A DNA stretch of 64,000 bases, taken from JBJGXI01 sp045635475. Its GTDB lineage: Bacteria > Bacillota > Bacilli > Bacillales > Amphibacillaceae. Both the position numbers and the translations under genes were made by a program. Positions within the stretch are counted from its first letter, which is position 1; each line of letters begins with the position of its first letter. Location of the stretch: NCBI RefSeq assembly GCF_045635475.1, contig NZ_JBJGXI010000017.1:1-64000 (forward strand). Direction: 5' to 3'. This document shows, piece after piece, positions 33,943-43,165 of this stretch. The notes beneath the pieces were generated by a model. The model worked only from the letters and a program-made list of their open reading frames with translations. It had not been told where the DNA came from and did not search any database.

Positions 33943-34380
33943 TTAATTCTGTTCCTTTTTCCATTCTGTGAATTTGTCAATATCACTTTTCACTTGTCTC
34001 ATCGTAAAAGCAAGAACTGCCGCATCGTCCGTGAAGCCTAACCCAGCAAGAAAATCTGGTATCGCATCTACGGGCATTACGAAATAGATAATAGTCCCTA
34101 CGATCATTACTAGTGATTTATAGGGAATATTGCGGTAATCACCTTTTACATAAGCTCTGACAAGATCGACCATCGCTAATAAATTCTCCCAAACTTCCTT
34201 TACAAAGCCCTTCTTGGCGTCTTTACTTTCAGCCTTTACTTCGGCATCCTTTATTAAATTTTCGAGCTTCTCTTTATCCTGCAAATACTCCTTGGCTTTT
34301 CTATTTGCTTCTTGTTTTGTTTCATTTAATTTTTCTGCATCGATATTTATATCTTTAGCTTTTTTACGTTTCCAGAACAT
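33943..34380 (-). CDS. DUF1232 (YkvA-like) protein
   Basis: A 145-residue protein. Residues 1-75 form a highly charged helix (MFWKRKKAKDINIDAEKLNE). The DUF1232 domain follows at about 85-130, with a hydrophobic segment LVMIVGTIIYFVMPVDAIPD and the family hallmark PVDAIPDFLAGLGFTDDAAV. It is probably anchored in the membrane. The function of the family is not established. It is a single gene; the preceding cyclophilin gene is separated from it by a terminator. Confidence 0.9.
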   Translation of the reverse strand: MFWKRKKAKDINIDAEKLNETKQEANRKAKEYLQDKEKLENLIKDAEVKAESKDAKKGFVKEVWENLLAMVDLVRAYVKGDYRNIPYKSLVMIVGTIIYFVMPVDAIPDFLAGLGFTDDAAVLAFTMRQVKSDIDKFTEWKKEQN

Positions 34381-34415
34381 ATATAGCCTCCTATCTATTT
34401 ATTCGCGATATAGGT

Positions 34416-34454
34416 AAAAAGCAGAAGTCCCCCTTTGATGAGGCTTCTGCTTTT
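34416..34454 (-). terminator. intrinsic terminator after cyclophilin gene
   Basis: AAAAAGCAGAAG / CTTCTGCTTTT stem with T-rich 3' side on either strand, between the cyclophilin stop (34552) and the DUF1232 gene. Confidence 0.88.
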
Positions 34455-34551
34455 CTAGGATGAAGCTCGTATATTCGCTCCATTTTCTACTCTGTAGAAG
34501 TAAAAGTCAATAAACACCTATAAACTACTGTGTAACAGTAGCCTGTCCTGT

Positions 34552-35220
34552 TTATTCCACTTTCTCCGGCTCAGGATAGTCGACGCCTTTCGTATCTACT
34601 TCTACCGTCTGCATTACTTGGTCGTCTTTTGGTTTGTCTGCGTTATTTCGCTCACTTGCTACAATTTCGTCTACGACATCAATTCCTTCGATTACTTTTC
34701 CAAAGGCAGCATAATCTCCATCAAGGTGAGGGGAATCTGCTACCATGATAAAAAATTGTGATCCCGCTGAATTTGGATCCTGAGAGCGCGCCATCGAAAT
34801 AACACCACGTTCATGAATCAATTCATTCGTAAATCCATTGGAAGAAAATTCTCCTGGAATCGTGTACCCTGGTCCGCCACCACCTGTTCCTTGTGGATCG
34901 CCACCTTGGATCATGAATCCTGGAATCACACGATGAAATATCACCCCATTGTAGTACTCTTTTTCAACTAGTGAAATAAAATTCGCTACCGTGTTTGGCG
35001 CAACATCAGGATACAATTCTATCTTGATTTGACTACCATTTTCCATTGTAATCGTAACAATTGGATTTTCTTCTACTGTCGGGTACTCAGCCTTTTCTTT
35101 CGGTTCAGCAGCTTGTTGATTTTGGTCGGTATCTGATTCAGATTCCGTTCCAATGCCACAACCTGCGGCGCCGATTAACAAAATAAATGATAGGACTAAC
35201 AATATATGTAGGGCTTTCAT
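34552..35220 (-). CDS. peptidyl-prolyl cis-trans isomerase, cyclophilin lipoprotein
   Basis: A 222-residue cyclophilin that speeds proline isomerisation in proteins outside the membrane. The N-terminus is a lipoprotein signal with lipobox IGAAGC, the lipidated Cys at residue 21. An acidic linker follows, then the cyclophilin domain (about 52-210). VIFHRVIPGFMIQGGDPQGT holds the catalytic Arg, and SAGSQFFIMVADSPHLDGDY completes the site. The serine hydrolase gene ends 24 bases upstream, so the two may share a transcript. Secreted cyclophilin lipoproteins are common in Bacillaceae in addition to cytosolic PpiB. Confidence 0.94.
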   Translation of the reverse strand: MKALHILLVLSFILLIGAAGCGIGTESESDTDQNQQAAEPKEKAEYPTVEENPIVTITMENGSQIKIELYPDVAPNTVANFISLVEKEYYNGVIFHRVIPGFMIQGGDPQGTGGGGPGYTIPGEFSSNGFTNELIHERGVISMARSQDPNSAGSQFFIMVADSPHLDGDYAAFGKVIEGIDVVDEIVASERNNADKPKDDQVMQTVEVDTKGVDYPEPEKVE

Positions 35221-35244
35221 AGTAACCTCCGTTTGATATTCATG

Positions 35245-36423
35245 CTAGTAGCACGAGCTTAATATAATATTACGCAATTTTCTCGTTAGCGTGGTTGTTC
35301 CTGCATCTTTTTTCTGCATCATAAATAGAAGTGTAACATCTTCATTCGGACAATTACAAAAATAGGCACCAAGCCAACCGTCCCAACCATACTCTCCAGG
35401 ACTTCCGAGATCTCCAGCTTTAGTCGTATCCGCCATAACACGCATTAAATTACCATAGCTATGCCCAGCAAGTGTACCCCAAAGGTCAAAGTTCTTCTGT
35501 TGCGTTTGGTTTAGTGTTGCTGACGTCAAATAGTTAACGGTTTTAGGACGTAAAATCTGCACGCCGCCCAAACTTCCTTGATTCATTAGCATCTTCGTAA
35601 ATCTTGCATAATCATCTATTGTAGAAACTAGTCCAGCGCCACCAGATTCAAATGTAGGATTTCTGTCCATATGATGTATGATTCCTAAATGGTTTCCGGT
35701 ATAAAGCTTCAACCCACCATTACCATCATCTGCATACGTTTTCACAAGTCGCTCTCTTTTCTCACCAGAAAGCCAAAATGCTGTTTCCTTCATTTGAATT
35801 GGTTCAAATATTTCCTTTTTCAAAAAATCTCCAAACCGTTGTCCACTAACTACTTCAACAACAGCCCCAAGTACGTCAGCTGACGTTCCATATCGCCAGG
35901 AAGTACCTGGTTGGAATGCAAGTGCACCTTTTCCCAATTTGTTCACTGCTTCTACTGTACCAATCGGAGAATCTCCTAATAACTTAGAATCGATCTCCTT
36001 AAAAACAGCCTCTGTATCCAGTCCAGCTCTATCTTCTCCACCATAAACTAACCCTGAGGACATTGAAAGTAAATCTTTTAGCGTAACTTCACGCTCTGCC
36101 GGAACCAAACGTCCGCCAACATCAACCATCTGATTTTTAAATCCTTCAAGATAGTTACTTACCGGTTCATATAGATCAATTTCACCTCGTTCTAACAGAA
36201 TCATCACTGCCGTTGCTGTTACAGGCTTAGTCATGGAATACAATCTAAAAATAGAATCTCGCCTTATTGGAATTCCTGCTTCTCGATCAGCCATACCATC
36301 TTCATGATAAAAGATTTCTTTACATTCTTTAATAACCAACATATTTGCACCAGCAATATCTTGATTTTTTATTGCTTTTCTTAGTACTGTTTTCGCTTGA
36401 TCAATACTCTTTTTATCCAACAA
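35245..36423 (-). CDS. beta-lactamase-fold serine hydrolase
   Basis: A 392-residue class C beta-lactamase/DD-peptidase-fold hydrolase without signal peptide. The S-x-x-K motif is SMTKPVT with Ser63 and Lys66. The tyrosine motif is in WRYGTSADVLG and the third motif region is near GEYGWDGWLGAYF. It resembles cytosolic esterases (EstB-like, family VIII) more than a penicillinase, because there is no export signal. The substrate is unknown. GGAGGAG precedes the ATG. It lies upstream of the cyclophilin gene on the same strand. Confidence 0.9.
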   Translation of the reverse strand: MLDKKSIDQAKTVLRKAIKNQDIAGANMLVIKECKEIFYHEDGMADREAGIPIRRDSIFRLYSMTKPVTATAVMILLERGEIDLYEPVSNYLEGFKNQMVDVGGRLVPAEREVTLKDLLSMSSGLVYGGEDRAGLDTEAVFKEIDSKLLGDSPIGTVEAVNKLGKGALAFQPGTSWRYGTSADVLGAVVEVVSGQRFGDFLKKEIFEPIQMKETAFWLSGEKRERLVKTYADDGNGGLKLYTGNHLGIIHHMDRNPTFESGGAGLVSTIDDYARFTKMLMNQGSLGGVQILRPKTVNYLTSATLNQTQQKNFDLWGTLAGHSYGNLMRVMADTTKAGDLGSPGEYGWDGWLGAYFCNCPNEDVTLLFMMQKKDAGTTTLTRKLRNIILSSCY

Positions 36424-36589
36424 TTATTCCTCTCCTCCTACTGCTTCTAATCTGGTTTCCGTTAGTCATGAGAAGACATTTCTTGTACTCACTTTTCGCT
36501 CTATTATACTATGAATGATGGTAAATTGTACGAAAAAATGCGTACGGTTGATCACTATATATATAAAGATGTTTTATCAATAATCTAAC

Positions 36590-36624
36590 AAAAACCTTGA
36601 AAGGCATCTGCCAATCAAGGTTTC
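36590..36624 (-). terminator. intrinsic terminator after metE-like gene
   Basis: AAACCTTGA / TCAAGGTTT stem with an internal GGC/GCC pairing, then TTTTTGTTAG on the minus strand, 58 bases after the stop of the MetE-like gene. Confidence 0.85.
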
Positions 36625-36682
36625 TAAAAATAAGTAAGTATCTTCTCAAAATCGTTTTCATAAGAAAATATTTATAATAATG

Positions 36683-37783
36683 TCACCATATTCCTTTGGC
36701 TACATCGACAATCAATTTTAATTTTTGCCATTGTTCCTCTTCGGTTAATTGGTTGCCATGATGTGTAGAAGCGAACCCGCATTGTGGACTAATACACAAC
36801 TGCTCTAGTGGAACATATTTAGCCGCTTCCTCAACACGTGCTTTAATCGTTTCTTTATCTTCTAGTTCGGCAAATTTAGAAGTAAAAACACCAAGCACAA
36901 CTTTCGGACCGCCATTCGGAATGTATTCTAATGGGGCAAAATTACCAGATCGTTCATCATCATACTCCAAGAAGAAGCCATCAACCTTTTCTTTAGCAAA
37001 TAGTGTAGGTGCAATCAAATCATAGCTGCCAGCAAACGCCCATTTTGATCGATAGTTTCCGCGGCATAAATGCGTGGTTACAACTAAGTCCTCTGGCTTT
37101 CCTTCCAACACACCGTTAATTACTTTTCGCGCTAAATCAATTAAAAATTCACGTGAGTATTTTCCCTCATTAAATGGGATATCTGGTGAAGACAACCCTG
37201 CAATATATACATCATCCAACTGCAAGTAACGAACCCCTGCTTGATAAAATGCTTCAATAGCGTCACGGTAGGTTGAAATCACATCACTCGCATATTCTTC
37301 AATATTTGGATAGATGGATTCATCAAGAATGCCTTTATTAAACAATTGGTTCGGACTCGGGATTGTTTGCTTTGCTACTGCTCTGCCAGCGACTATTTCA
37401 TTAAACTCCACAAATTCTTTAATATGTGGGTGATCTTGATTAAATGAGACTTTTCCAACTACACGTACATCATAACGCTCTGTTTCTTCTCCTTTAAATT
37501 GAAATCCTTGTTCTGGTACATAACCTTCCACACCATTTAAATGCTCTAAAAAATCCGTATGCCAAAATCTTCGTCTGAATTCACCGTCAGTAACTGCTTC
37601 TAATCCCACTTCAATTTGTTTATCGACAATTCGTTTTATTTCTTTTGTTTCAATATCATGTAATTGTGTTGCTGAAATTATGCCTTCAGCAAATTGTTTT
37701 CTCGCTTCGTGAATGCTATCCGGGCGAAGCAAACTCCCAACATGGTCAGCTCTAAATGGTGCTTTTGTTAATGTAATTGACAT
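36683..37783 (-). CDS. MetE-like methionine synthase, YxjG/YxjH type
   Basis: A 366-residue protein matching the C-terminal catalytic half of cobalamin-independent methionine synthase (residues about 5-365). AEFRADHVGSLLRP-like FRADHVGSLLRPDSIHEARK starts the domain. THLCRGNYRS carries zinc His and Cys ligands and ISPQCGFASTHHG the last zinc Cys. Stand-alone forms such as YxjG and YxjH methylate homocysteine, probably from donors other than methyl-THF-triglutamate. A SAM-I riboswitch and terminator lie in the leader, so it should be switched off when SAM is plentiful. GGGAGAG precedes the ATG. Confidence 0.94.
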   Translation of the reverse strand: MSITLTKAPFRADHVGSLLRPDSIHEARKQFAEGIISATQLHDIETKEIKRIVDKQIEVGLEAVTDGEFRRRFWHTDFLEHLNGVEGYVPEQGFQFKGEETERYDVRVVGKVSFNQDHPHIKEFVEFNEIVAGRAVAKQTIPSPNQLFNKGILDESIYPNIEEYASDVISTYRDAIEAFYQAGVRYLQLDDVYIAGLSSPDIPFNEGKYSREFLIDLARKVINGVLEGKPEDLVVTTHLCRGNYRSKWAFAGSYDLIAPTLFAKEKVDGFFLEYDDERSGNFAPLEYIPNGGPKVVLGVFTSKFAELEDKETIKARVEEAAKYVPLEQLCISPQCGFASTHHGNQLTEEEQWQKLKLIVDVAKGIW

Positions 37784-37831
37784 AAAATCTCTCCCTTTTT
37801 CATTTTAATTTTTTGGCGTTATTTCAAATTT

Positions 37832-37862
37832 AAAAAGACCCTCTCACAAGAAGAAGGTCTTT
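37832..37862 (-). terminator. SAM riboswitch terminator
   Basis: AAAGACC / GGTCTTT stem with a longer CTTCTTC/GAGAG inner region, followed by TTTTTAAA on the minus strand. It is the expression platform of the SAM-I riboswitch, 48 bases before the gene. Confidence 0.9.
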
Positions 37863-37880
37863 AAAATATCAAACATTCTT

Positions 37881-37978
37881 CTTATCTGTAAGCTAAAACC
37901 TTTTGGACTTAGCACCATGTCTTAACGACTGGTTGCTGAGACTTCACAGGGCCAAATCCCTCCATCTCTCTTGATAAG
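37881..37978 (-). promoter_or_regulatory. SAM-I (S-box) riboswitch aptamer
   Basis: On the minus strand CTTATCAAGAGAGATGGAGG, then GGCCCTGTGAAGTCTCAGCA, ACC, GGTGCTAAGTCC and closing AGATAAG. These are the P1 stem (CTTATC / GATAAG), the GA-rich core GATGGAGGGA, CAGCAACC and GGTGCTAA...TCC of the S-box. It binds S-adenosylmethionine and favours the terminator. Confidence 0.96.
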
Positions 37979-38104
37979 AATAAACTATTAAATTGTGTTT
38001 TTCTTCGATCCATTTATCTGTAACTAAGTGTAATCCAATTTATTAAATATTACAACAACTTTTTTGGATAAATTTTCAAACATGCAAAACAACTTAATTA
38101 AGTG

Positions 38105-38219
38105 AGTCAATTTCATAATTACCTTATACAGCTATCTGCATCCGTACATTTTTCGGAGACAGTTTAATCCAACTAAATGTGGATGCAGATAGCTGAAAAT
38201 GAGTATTATGAAATTGGCT
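38105..38219. repeat. MITE-like palindromic repeat, copy 1
   Basis: A 115-base element with terminal inverted repeats AGTCAATTTCATAAT / ATTATGAAATTGGCT (14 of 15) and inner perfect arms AGCTATCTGCATCC / GGATGCAGATAGCT. The core TTTTTCGGAGACAGTTTAAT is shared with copies at 39090 and 45172. No open frame is present. It lies just after the PHP phosphatase gene. Confidence 0.8.
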
Positions 38220-38248
38220 AACGTAGTTAGTTTGGCACATTCCTCAAA

Positions 38249-39067
38249 CTAAAGACCTGTCATATACCTTTCTTTTTGCACGAAATATGCCCATTCCTTA
38301 TAGCCAATTTCTTTCAAGCGATGTCTGACTGCATCAAAATCCTCACCAATCCGCTCAGGTGTATGGGCATCAGATCCGAATGTTACTTTCACGTTATGAA
38401 AAAGCGCTCGCTCTAATATGTCATCTGCTGGATACCAGCCACCACAATCCTTTGTTTTTCCGGATGTGTTTATTTCAATCGCTACATCTGATTGGCCAAT
38501 AATTTGTAACGTATGATCAATAACATTTGTTTCAATTTGAGAAAATGCCGGATAAAACCCTTTCATCGCGTCGATGTGACCGAGTATTTGAAACAAGCCG
38601 CTTTTCGCAGATTCCTCAATCAAGGCATAATAATTTTCTTTCAATTGGACTCGCTGCCTCGATGTTAAGTTATCCCAACGACCCTTTTTAAAAATATTGA
38701 CATCATCTACATAGTGAACAGATCCGATAATATAATCAAAAGCATGATTCGCATATATTTCACCGTAAAGATTGATATGATCCGGGAAAAAATCACTTTC
38801 AACACCCAATAACACATGAATCTTATCTTGATACTTTTGCTTTAATCTTAGTACTTCATTTATGTAATTCGCGAATTCACTCTTCCCCATTGCAATTCCA
38901 GGGTATAACTGTTCTTCTTCACTATAAAAATATGGAGAATGATCAGATATTCCAATATATCCCATTCCATAATCAATCGCTTGCTTGACATAATCCTCAA
39001 TTGTACCAATTGCATGACCACATCGTTCATGATGTGTATGTAGATCGAATTTAATAGAGTTTGACAC
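38249..39067 (-). CDS. histidinol-phosphatase, PHP family (HisJ-like)
   Basis: A 272-residue PHP-domain phosphatase. The metal-binding motifs are FDLHTHHERCGHA (H-x-H), GISDHSPYF, GVESDFFPD, IIGSVHYVDD, LGHIDAMK and FGSDAHTPERIGED, in the order of HisK/HisJ-type enzymes. These dephosphorylate histidinol phosphate in the cytoplasm. The start is a GTG at 39067 with GGGGAG six bases upstream; the ATG at 39094 lies before that site. No other his genes are nearby, which is usual for hisJ in Bacilli. Copies of the MITE-like repeat lie on both sides. Confidence 0.93.
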   Translation of the reverse strand: MSNSIKFDLHTHHERCGHAIGTIEDYVKQAIDYGMGYIGISDHSPYFYSEEEQLYPGIAMGKSEFANYINEVLRLKQKYQDKIHVLLGVESDFFPDHINLYGEIYANHAFDYIIGSVHYVDDVNIFKKGRWDNLTSRQRVQLKENYYALIEESAKSGLFQILGHIDAMKGFYPAFSQIETNVIDHTLQIIGQSDVAIEINTSGKTKDCGGWYPADDILERALFHNVKVTFGSDAHTPERIGEDFDAVRHRLKEIGYKEWAYFVQKERYMTGL

Positions 39068-39089
39068 TTTTATCTCCCCTTTGTTAAGA

Positions 39090-39207
39090 AACATATTATT
39101 ACCTGAAAAAGCTTATACAGTTATCTGCTTCCATATATAGTTCAGAAACGGTTTAATCCGACTATATACGGGTTCTATAGTTAAGAATCAGTATTATTAA
39201 ATTAATT
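39090..39207. repeat. MITE-like palindromic repeat, copy 2 (degenerate)
   Basis: Keeps CTTATACAGTTATCTGCTTCC, the core CAGAAACGGTTTAATCCGAC and an end ATTATTAAATTAATT corresponding to ATTATGAAATTGACT. The inner arms no longer match well, so it looks like an older copy. It borders the 5' end of the PHP phosphatase gene. Confidence 0.6.
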
Positions 39208-39474
39208 TTTAACTATGACTAAATCATACCATATTTTTTATTTTAGAAATGGTATTTCGATTAGAGTATTCACTAGCGTAATTTATTAAATTGATACATC
39301 CATCATTTTCAAAATACTTTTGTAGACACTATTAATACAATGGTGCTTTGGAAATTAAATGCAGATACAAATGGATACTACTTGTTATAAGAGTAAGTGA
39401 ACAAGTAAAACGGGGCCAGACCAAACGCTGACCGATTGTCTTAATTCACATTAGAAATGGGTACGAGTCCTTAA

Positions 39475-39720
39475 TCAATTCCAATACATTAAGATTCGGA
39501 AAATTTTCAATGTTGCACTAAATATGAAGAAAGATAGGATAAACAAAATTACACAAACGAGGTCTGCTTGAACGCTCTAGAAAAAAACCCATGAAGGGAC
39601 GTGAAGCAGCGCTGGTCCAAACATTAGGATCGTAATTGGAACGATTTCTCGTTCTGTTAGACGAAAATCCTTTCTAACTTTAACTTGTGACGGTATAACG
39701 TCTTGGCTATCTATAGTCAC
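39475..39720 (-). pseudogene. remnant of a membrane-protein gene
   Basis: A minus-strand frame from GTG 39720 reads VTIDSQDVIPSQVKVRKDFR, then LTEREIVPITILMFGPALLH and VPSWVFF. A TAG follows at 39577-39579, and after it ADLVCVILFILSFFIFSATL to a stop at 39475. The pattern (basic stretch, then hydrophobic helices with Gly-Pro) is that of a polytopic membrane protein N-terminus. The rest is gone. The flanking sequence to 39959 has no gene-like frame. The family is not identified. Confidence 0.4.
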
Positions 39721-39881
39721 TATTATTTGAAAAATTTGCAAGCAATTTAGAGATAAAAGATTTTAATATTCTACGATAAAACAAGGGGCCCTTTTTAAAG
39801 GACAACCTTACTACATTTGACAGCGAAAACTAGCATATTCATTTTGGATCAAACATCAATGTCTAGTCGAAATATAGTGTC

Positions 39882-39911
39882 CTGACTCATGATCGACATC
39901 TATAGTATAAT
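39882..39911 (+). promoter_or_regulatory. possible promoter of tyrosine-phosphatase gene
   Basis: CTGACT, an 18-base spacer and a consensus TATAAT at 39906-39911, 48 bases before the start codon. Confidence 0.45.
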
Positions 39912-39959
39912 AAACTTCAAAAGTTTTATAGATAACTATAGAGAATCGAGGTAAGAGCT

Positions 39960-40733
39960 ATGCAGAGTACGTTACGGGAGATAAAACTAAATGGTAGTTT
40001 TAATTTTAGGGATTTAGGTGGCTATGAGACAAAAGATGGTCGTCGTGTAAAAAGGGGGATTCTTTTTCGTTCTGGTAATTTGAGTCTATTAACTGAAGAC
40101 GATCTAAAGGTTGTTAATCAACTAGGTATTAAAAAGATTTGTGATTTGCGCGGAGTGGATGAAATCGATAAATTCCCGGACCCTATCCTTGATGGAGCTA
40201 CATGGCATCACACACCAATTCTTTCAGATGAGCAAATGTTAGGACAGGTTGGCGAACAAACGTCATTCGCTGATGTACTTAGAAATACGAAACCAGGAGA
40301 ACTATTACTTCATCTAAATCAAAATATGGTTTCCTTTAAAAATGCCTTTCAACAAGTATTTAAGGTGCTATTAACGGAGACACATACGCCATTATTATTT
40401 CATTGTATGGCTGGAAAAGATAGAACAGGTGCTGTAGCTGCATTGACACTAAGTATTCTAGGTGTTTCCCGGGAAATAATTGTAGAAGACTACTTATACA
40501 CCAATGAAACATTAACGCAAATGAATACTAATTTCGAGAAAATCGGGTATAATGATCTTCCTAATATTGACAAATCTGTACTTGATGCTTTGTTTGAGGC
40601 TCGTGCTGAATATATTGATTCCTTTTTAGACGGTATTGAAGCCAATTATGGTAGTGTTGAGATGTATTCAAAAGAAGTACTAGGACTATCCGATGAAGCT
40701 ATTAATCTATTAAGATCAAATTTGTTAGAGTAA
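39960..40733 (+). CDS. tyrosine-protein phosphatase, Y_phosphatase3 type
   Basis: A 257-residue dual-specificity-like phosphatase. It begins with the family motif GSFNFRDLGGYETKDGRRVK, followed by RGILFRSGNLSLLTEDDL. The active-site loop is HCMAGKDRTG with Cys149 and Arg155, and KKICDLRGVDEID supplies the general-acid region. LmbE-type or Listeria LipA relatives act on phosphotyrosine or phosphoinositides; the substrate here is unknown. There is no signal peptide, so it is cytoplasmic. GAGGTAAG precedes the ATG. A single gene with a terminator. Confidence 0.93.
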   Translation: MQSTLREIKLNGSFNFRDLGGYETKDGRRVKRGILFRSGNLSLLTEDDLKVVNQLGIKKICDLRGVDEIDKFPDPILDGATWHHTPILSDEQMLGQVGEQTSFADVLRNTKPGELLLHLNQNMVSFKNAFQQVFKVLLTETHTPLLFHCMAGKDRTGAVAALTLSILGVSREIIVEDYLYTNETLTQMNTNFEKIGYNDLPNIDKSVLDALFEARAEYIDSFLDGIEANYGSVEMYSKEVLGLSDEAINLLRSNLLE

Positions 40734-40828
40734 TCATTTCTTCCTAGCGAGTTACTTTTGTTATTGCCATTTGAATGGCTAGCAACATACCTCGCTTTGT
40801 TGTTCACTTATAGTAATCACATTCATAG

Positions 40829-40856
40829 AAAAAGCATCCCAAGCGGGATGCTTTTT
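40829..40856. terminator. bidirectional intrinsic terminator
   Basis: AAAAAGCATCCC / GGGATGCTTTTT stem with a four-base loop. It serves the plus-strand phosphatase gene and the minus-strand BlaR1-like gene, which converge here. Confidence 0.93.
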
Positions 40857-40864
40857 CATACTAT

Positions 40865-42766
40865 TTAATTTCCTGTTAAAAACTGCTGTAATGCATCTAA
40901 ATCATCCCGAAATATATCGAGGCTTCCGTATGTTTTCTCCATATCCACCCTTGCAAAAGTAAATAACGTGTCATAAGCAGACTTGTCTAACTCTCCACTT
41001 GATGGGGTGATTCGGTATGCGAAGGTCACTTCATCAAGGTTATCGATCATCGTAAATAACACGAATGCGTTCGTTGATGATTTTGCTTCCAATTCAGAGT
41101 CTAATTCAGCAATTGGCCATTCTCCTTTGTAACCTGTATCTGAGACTGGTTCATAGTAAACAGTTAGACGGTATGGCTTTGCATCTGTATCCATTGAAAT
41201 AAAATGTTGCATAAAATTGTTGTCCGCAACAGGAATTGCACCAGCAAGAGCAGATACCTTGCTCGCATTTCCTATATACGGTGTTTGATGCTTGGCTATC
41301 TCGTCTAAATCATAGGTTAGCATATCTACCCTTACAATAAACCCATAGGTAACGATACCGAAATTCTCCACCTCTAGTGTTAAACCATATATATATTCAC
41401 CAGGCTCTGTCGGTGCCTGCATATACAAATCTTCATTGATCTTAGAAGGTTGCGTCACTGCAACTTCAACTAAGTCATTAGTTTTAATGGATGAAAGGTG
41501 GGCGTCATCTTTCGTCTTATACACATGGATATCTTCTATTGTAAGATCATATTGTTTCTCGAGCTTGCGTCTTTGTGTACTTAGGATAAATTGTTGACCA
41601 GCCCTTTGTGAGATAACACTATCTAACATAACTGGAAGCTCCCCTTTAGCTAAAGAAGCGTTCCATGTGCCACTTTCAACAATCTGATTGTCGCCTTCTT
41701 CTGTTAGTATATGAAGATCGGGAATCGAATTTTCACCCAACCCACTTCCTGCTCCGACAAACAATCCACCCGTTATAAAAATCCCAACAAGAATTATTGA
41801 TACACCGAAAATTAGTTTCGATTTTTGCTTGTGTTTCATAATCGAAAGTAATCTTTCTTTTAGGGTTTTTTTCTCTTCTGACATTGTTGCTTGTAAGACG
41901 CCAACTGGATATTTATGCTCGGCTACAACAGAAATCAATGTGTCTCCATATGCTTGCTTTTCAGCTGGAGTTAAGTGTTTAATCACCGCCTCATCACATG
42001 CCAATTCACAAGCACGATTGATTTCTTTTTTGATGAAATACATGAATGGATTAAACCAGTGAAGTGATGTTACGACCATCGTTAGCCATTTCACACCAAT
42101 ATCTAAACGTTTCATATGAGAGAGCTCATGTAGTAAAATGTTTTTAGTTTGCTGCTCTGTGAAATCTGTATCTGGAATAATAATCGTTGGCCAGACTATT
42201 CCAATCAGCATCGGTGTGCTAACATACCGGTTACGCACTAGACGTACCCGCCTTCTTTTTTTAATTAAACTAGTTAAAATATAATGCTCCTGCTTTGTTG
42301 CATCTAAATAACCTGGTTTTAAATAACGTAAAAACCTTATATAACCAATCAAATTAATAGAAAGCGCAATTATTACACCTATAATCCAGACATATGCAGC
42401 ATACTGATTAAATAAATCAAGGAAATAGCGATCATGATCTGTATCGAAATTATATATACCATTGGCAACATTTTGCTCAACGGTTGGAACGAAAGCTGAA
42501 TTACTAGTTGTTTCGACATCGGTAATCGGCTGAACAGCGACTGTATTATTGTTGTCTTTAGGATTTTCATCTGAAAACAAGTTATCCATCATACTATTCT
42601 CAAAAGCAAAAGGAAATAACAATCTAAATAAGACAATCAGCCATATGTAATATTGAAGTGTTTTTGAAAGCTTGTGCTTGATTAGTGGCTTAATTAGAAA
42701 AAGAAACAAAGCAAGAATACTTCCTGATATTGAAAGAGATAGAACTAGGATAAAAAAATCACTCAT
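40865..42766 (-). CDS. BlaR1/MecR1-like M56 sensor peptidase with DUF4825-type domain
   Basis: A 633-residue membrane sensor-protease. Membrane segments lie near the N-terminus (about 5-26 and 37-55), before the peptidase and after it. The M56 zinc motif is LLHELSHMKRLD (His213 and His217), with the second Glu in INRACELACDEAVIKH. The external part (about 345-630) is not a penicillin-binding domain: no S-x-x-K motif is seen. It contains a stretch (KVSALAGAIPVADNNFMQHF) like DUF4825. The ATG at 42766 overlaps the blaI stop by eight bases. By analogy it cleaves the BlaI-like repressor on sensing an unknown wall signal. Confidence 0.92.
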   Translation of the reverse strand: MSDFFILVLSLSISGSILALFLFLIKPLIKHKLSKTLQYYIWLIVLFRLLFPFAFENSMMDNLFSDENPKDNNNTVAVQPITDVETTSNSAFVPTVEQNVANGIYNFDTDHDRYFLDLFNQYAAYVWIIGVIIALSINLIGYIRFLRYLKPGYLDATKQEHYILTSLIKKRRRVRLVRNRYVSTPMLIGIVWPTIIIPDTDFTEQQTKNILLHELSHMKRLDIGVKWLTMVVTSLHWFNPFMYFIKKEINRACELACDEAVIKHLTPAEKQAYGDTLISVVAEHKYPVGVLQATMSEEKKTLKERLLSIMKHKQKSKLIFGVSIILVGIFITGGLFVGAGSGLGENSIPDLHILTEEGDNQIVESGTWNASLAKGELPVMLDSVISQRAGQQFILSTQRRKLEKQYDLTIEDIHVYKTKDDAHLSSIKTNDLVEVAVTQPSKINEDLYMQAPTEPGEYIYGLTLEVENFGIVTYGFIVRVDMLTYDLDEIAKHQTPYIGNASKVSALAGAIPVADNNFMQHFISMDTDAKPYRLTVYYEPVSDTGYKGEWPIAELDSELEAKSSTNAFVLFTMIDNLDEVTFAYRITPSSGELDKSAYDTLFTFARVDMEKTYGSLDIFRDDLDALQQFLTGN

Positions 42767-43145
42767 TGTCATCTTCACCTACTTTAAACATATCGCGCAG
42801 CTCTTCGATATCTTCGTTTCCAAGTTTCTTGCTACCTAATAACGACGCGACAAGACTTTTCGCACTGCCAGCGTAGACACGATCAATTAGGCTTTGTGTA
42901 GAATAATCGTTATATTCTTTTTCGCTGACTATAGGTACATAATAATAGACTTCTTTTTTTCTAGCTTCCACAACACCTTTTGTACAAAGTCTACGAAGTA
43001 ACGTCTTGATTGTAGACGTCTCCCACTCACTCGTTCCTTCCAGCGTCTTTCTTATATCAGCCATCGGCAGTGCCCGATTAGCATTCCATAATACCCGCAT
43101 AACTTCTACTTCTGAATCAGTTATTTTAGATACTAGTTTCCCCAT
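42759..43145 (-). CDS. BlaI/MecI/CopY-family repressor
   Basis: A 128-residue winged-helix repressor. The N-terminal domain reads ITDSEVEVMRVLWNANRALP, the recognition-helix region WETSTIKTLLRRLCTKGVVE and the wing KKEVYYYVPIVSEKEY. The C-terminal dimer domain follows. In this family the partner sensor protease or a second protease cuts the repressor. GAGGTAAC precedes the ATG. Two dyad operators and a TTGACA promoter upstream indicate autorepression of the blaI-blaR1 operon. No beta-lactamase or other resistance gene is adjacent. Confidence 0.95.
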   Translation of the reverse strand: MGKLVSKITDSEVEVMRVLWNANRALPMADIRKTLEGTSEWETSTIKTLLRRLCTKGVVEARKKEVYYYVPIVSEKEYNDYSTQSLIDRVYAGSAKSLVASLLGSKKLGNEDIEELRDMFKVGEDDNE

Positions 43146-43165
43146 AACGTGTTACCTCCTCACAG

